Of a stretch of 57,607 nucleotides of DNA, positions 55,731 to 57,607 are shown piece after piece. Each line of letters begins with the position of its first letter. Within the stretch, counting starts at the first letter, position 1. The notes beneath the pieces were generated by a model. That model was not told the origin of the DNA. It did no database searches and saw only the letters and a list, made by a program, of their open reading frames with translations. Both the position numbers and the translations under genes were made by a program. The DNA lies in contig NZ_RAWM01000049.1 in the NCBI RefSeq assembly GCF_003668875.1, forward strand, positions 1-57,607, written 5' to 3'. This DNA is from Corallococcus interemptor (GTDB lineage Bacteria; Myxococcota; Myxococcia; Myxococcales; Myxococcaceae).

Positions 55731-56921
55731 TCACCGCGAGGAAGCGTACAGCAGGGCGGGCTCGCGGTGCTTGCGGAAGGCCTCCGTCTGCAGCTCGAAG
55801 CCCTCCAGCATCCGGTCCAGGCTCCAGCCCTCCTCGATGCCGCGACGCACCTGGTCGGTGCCGCACAGGAGGTCGAAGGCGGGCACGTCCTCCACGAACT
55901 CGTACGCGTCCGCCCGCCAGGCGAACTGCCCCGGGCCAATGTCGTGCAGCGCCTGGGTGATGGCGATGCCTGTGCGCAGCGGCTGGAACACCTTGCGGTC
56001 CGTGACGTGGATGAAGGCCCCGTTGCACGACTGGCCCTTGAACTTGTCGAACGTGGGGGTGAAGCCCACCGGACGGAAGGCCACGCCCGGCAGCCGCTCC
56101 CGGTCCAACCGCGCCATCAGCTTGTCGGTGTCCACCCACGGCGCGCCGAACTGCTCGAAGGGCCGGCAGGTGCCGCGGCCCTCCGACACGTTGGTGCCCT
56201 CCAGCTGGCACATGCCCGGGTACACCAGCGCCGTGTCCGCGGTGGGCATGTTGGGCGACGGCGGCAGGAACGGCAGGCCCGTGTCGCTCCAGTACATGTC
56301 GCGCGTCCAGCCCTCGCACGGCACCACCGTGAGGTCGCAGCCAAAGCCCTCCTGCGCGTTGAACAGCCGCGCCAGCTCCCCCGCCGTCATGCCGTGGCGG
56401 TTGGGCAGCGCGTACAGCCCGACGAAGGAGCGGAACTTCTCCCCCACCAGGTTGCCCTCCAGCGTCACGCCATCCAGCGGGTTGGGCCGGTCCAGCACGC
56501 AGAAGGGCACGCGGGCCTGGGCGGCGGCCTTCATCGCCAGGGCCATGGTGTAGACGTAGGTGTAGTAGCGGCTGCCCACGTCCTGGATGTCGAACACCAG
56601 CGCGTCCAGCCCCTTCAGCCACTCCTGGCGCGGGGACAGCGACTCGAAGGTGGAGCCGTAGAGGCTGTGCACCGGGACGCCCGTCTTGCGGTCGCGCGCC
56701 TCGTCCACGGCCACCATGTACTGGGCCTCGCCGCGGATGCCGTGCTCCGGTCCGAAGAGCGCCGCCAGCGTCACGCCGTCCGTGCTGGCCAAGAGGTCCG
56801 CCAGGTGGCGGAAGCGCGAGTCCACGCTCGTGGGATTCACGATGGCGCCCACGCGCTTGCCCTTGAGCGCGGAGAAGCCCTGCGCGGCCCACACATCCAG
56901 TCCCGTCCTCACCTTCGTCAC
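55731..56921 (-). CDS. DUF1343/NamZ-family exo-beta-N-acetylmuramidase
   Basis: This 396-residue protein shows the family's conserved blocks: VGAIVNPTSVD, FGPEHGIRG, VHSLYGSTFESL, VFDIQDVGSRYYTYVYTM, DRPNPLDG, GLYALPNRHGMTAGELA, GWTRDMYWSDTGLPF, SPNMPT, LEGTNVSEGRGT and PTFDKFKGQSCNGAFIHV. NamZ releases terminal MurNAc from peptidoglycan fragments. Known enzymes are often secreted, but no signal peptide is visible here, suggesting a cytosolic step in muropeptide recycling (inference). The start is GTG 56921. The downstream phosphoesterase-like and nadD genes are on the same strand with 7- and 10-bp gaps. Confidence 0.92.
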   Translation of the reverse strand: MTKVRTGLDVWAAQGFSALKGKRVGAIVNPTSVDSRFRHLADLLASTDGVTLAALFGPEHGIRGEAQYMVAVDEARDRKTGVPVHSLYGSTFESLSPRQEWLKGLDALVFDIQDVGSRYYTYVYTMALAMKAAAQARVPFCVLDRPNPLDGVTLEGNLVGEKFRSFVGLYALPNRHGMTAGELARLFNAQEGFGCDLTVVPCEGWTRDMYWSDTGLPFLPPSPNMPTADTALVYPGMCQLEGTNVSEGRGTCRPFEQFGAPWVDTDKLMARLDRERLPGVAFRPVGFTPTFDKFKGQSCNGAFIHVTDRKVFQPLRTGIAITQALHDIGPGQFAWRADAYEFVEDVPAFDLLCGTDQVRRGIEEGWSLDRMLEGFELQTEAFRKHREPALLYASSR

Positions 56922-56971
56922 GTTCGTCCGCCTCGTCCCACGGCCTCGCGCGGGCGCAGGAATGATCAGTT

Positions 56972-57607
56972 CTAGGGGAGCCGCTTGAGCGCGTCCGCCG
57001 CCGCCTGCTTCGAGTCACAGGTGCCCAGGTTGAGGAACCCTCCGGCCGACCCTTCATTCGGGCCGCCGTCCTCCGCCAGGGATTCCAGCGCGCCGCGCGC
57101 GTCCTCCAGGCGCAGGCCGCCCACGGCCGTCGCCGCGCTGGCGCGCACGCCGCACTGCTCGTGCTTCAAGAGCGAGATGAGCCGGGACTGCGCGCGGCCG
57201 TTGCCGTCCTTGCGCACCGCCGCCGCGTAGTGGACCACCGCGGCGCTCATGTTGCCCTGCGCCTCCTCCAGGCGCCCGCTGAGGTAGGCGCGCTGATCCG
57301 CCTCCTCCAGCCGGATGAGCCGCTTCGCCTCGTTCACCTTCTGGACCTTCTCCGCGCCGGTGGCGCCCTCCACGTCGCGGATGGCGCGCATCGCGGGGCC
57401 CCCGCCGAAGACGAGCAGCCCTCCGCCCAGGAGCACCACCGCCAGCAGCAGGCCGCACACGCCCCAGCCCGCCCGGGTGGACGACACCTTCGTCGTGATG
57501 GAGGGAGGCAGCTTCGCGTACACGCGCGCCCAGAGCGCATCCGTCGCGGTGCGCGCCTGCTGGCCCAGCACGGAGGCCCGCTGCCCCACCGCGGCCCCCA
57601 CCACCGC
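56972..57607 (-). CDS. C-terminal part of a membrane protein, 5'-truncated by window edge
   Basis: The frame is open to the window end, so only the last ~211 residues are seen. They contain a Ser/Thr/Ala-rich cytosolic stretch and one transmembrane helix (GVCGLLLAVVLLGGGLLVFGG). A helical region with TPR-like features follows (EAKRLIRLEEADQRAYLSGRLEEAQGNMSAAVVHYAAA), then a HEAT-like segment (CGVRASAATAVGGLRLEDARGALESLA) and a C-terminal GTCDSKQAAADALKRLP. This resembles the extracytoplasmic part of a myxobacterial Ser/Thr kinase like the one at 29886, but the kinase domain, if any, is outside the window. Confidence 0.7.
   Translation of the reverse strand, partial: AVVGAAVGQRASVLGQQARTATDALWARVYAKLPPSITTKVSSTRAGWGVCGLLLAVVLLGGGLLVFGGGPAMRAIRDVEGATGAEKVQKVNEAKRLIRLEEADQRAYLSGRLEEAQGNMSAAVVHYAAAVRKDGNGRAQSRLISLLKHEQCGVRASAATAVGGLRLEDARGALESLAEDGGPNEGSAGGFLNLGTCDSKQAAADALKRLP

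Overview
This is GC-rich DNA (visually about 70% G+C, with strong G/C third-position bias and frequent GTG and TTG starts). The gene content points to a myxobacterium of the Myxococcus/Corallococcus type. Supporting features are a PknB-type Ser/Thr kinase with a Pro-rich linker, a cyclase-ATPase-TPR regulator, many lipoproteins of unknown function, carboxypeptidase-regulatory-like repeats, and outer-membrane proteins fused to proteases. The genus assignment is inference. I found no rRNA, tRNA, CRISPR array, insertion sequence, prophage or origin. The window is dense chromosome with about 44 genes; the first and last run off the ends.

Layout. 1-4455: end of a PQQ-type beta-propeller protein, an exported hypothetical, a MetX-like alpha/beta-hydrolase without its nucleophile serine, and uridine kinase. 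4524-7555: a DUF692 (MbnB/TglH-type) protein with a long C-terminal extension, an HxlR repressor and a divergent SDR oxidoreductase around twin 19-bp palindromes. 7706-12900: ferritin-like lipoprotein, Cys-rich small protein, GNAT protein, a YfhO-type membrane protein reduced to a remnant by an internal deletion, and an orphan secreted protein. 12969-18508: PAS histidine kinase, repeat lipoprotein, TIGR02452-type poly(ADP-ribose) glycohydrolase and a lipoprotein. 18874-27806: cyclase/ATPase/TPR regulator, M28 peptidase and an osmoregulated periplasmic glucan operon (opgG, small unknown gene, opgH). 28326-33500: DEAD-box helicase behind a hairpin-rich leader, Ser/Thr kinase, and two exported four-cysteine proteins. 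33514-36401: a two-gene operon of a ThDP-dependent carboligase-like enzyme and a KAS III homologue whose active-site Cys is Phe. 36796-39674: a small cytosolic protein, a metzincin-motif TPR lipoprotein and a GNAT. 39760-46258: a six-gene YIP1-TolC-MacA-ABC-permease-permease export operon. 46475-57607: Clp ATPase, DUF2520 protein, an unknown, a protease-propeller-barrel outer-membrane protein, nadD, a degenerate phosphoesterase, a NamZ-type muramidase, and the end of a membrane protein.

Themes. Much of the window concerns the cell envelope (glucans, muropeptide recycling, tripartite export, exported metalloproteases). Three members of enzyme families lack a signature catalytic residue (MetX-like, KAS III-like, metallophosphoesterase-like). 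The candidates I rate highest for undescribed biology are the ThDP/Cys-less KAS III operon, the extended DUF692 protein with no visible precursor peptide, and the lipobox-protease-propeller-barrel protein.
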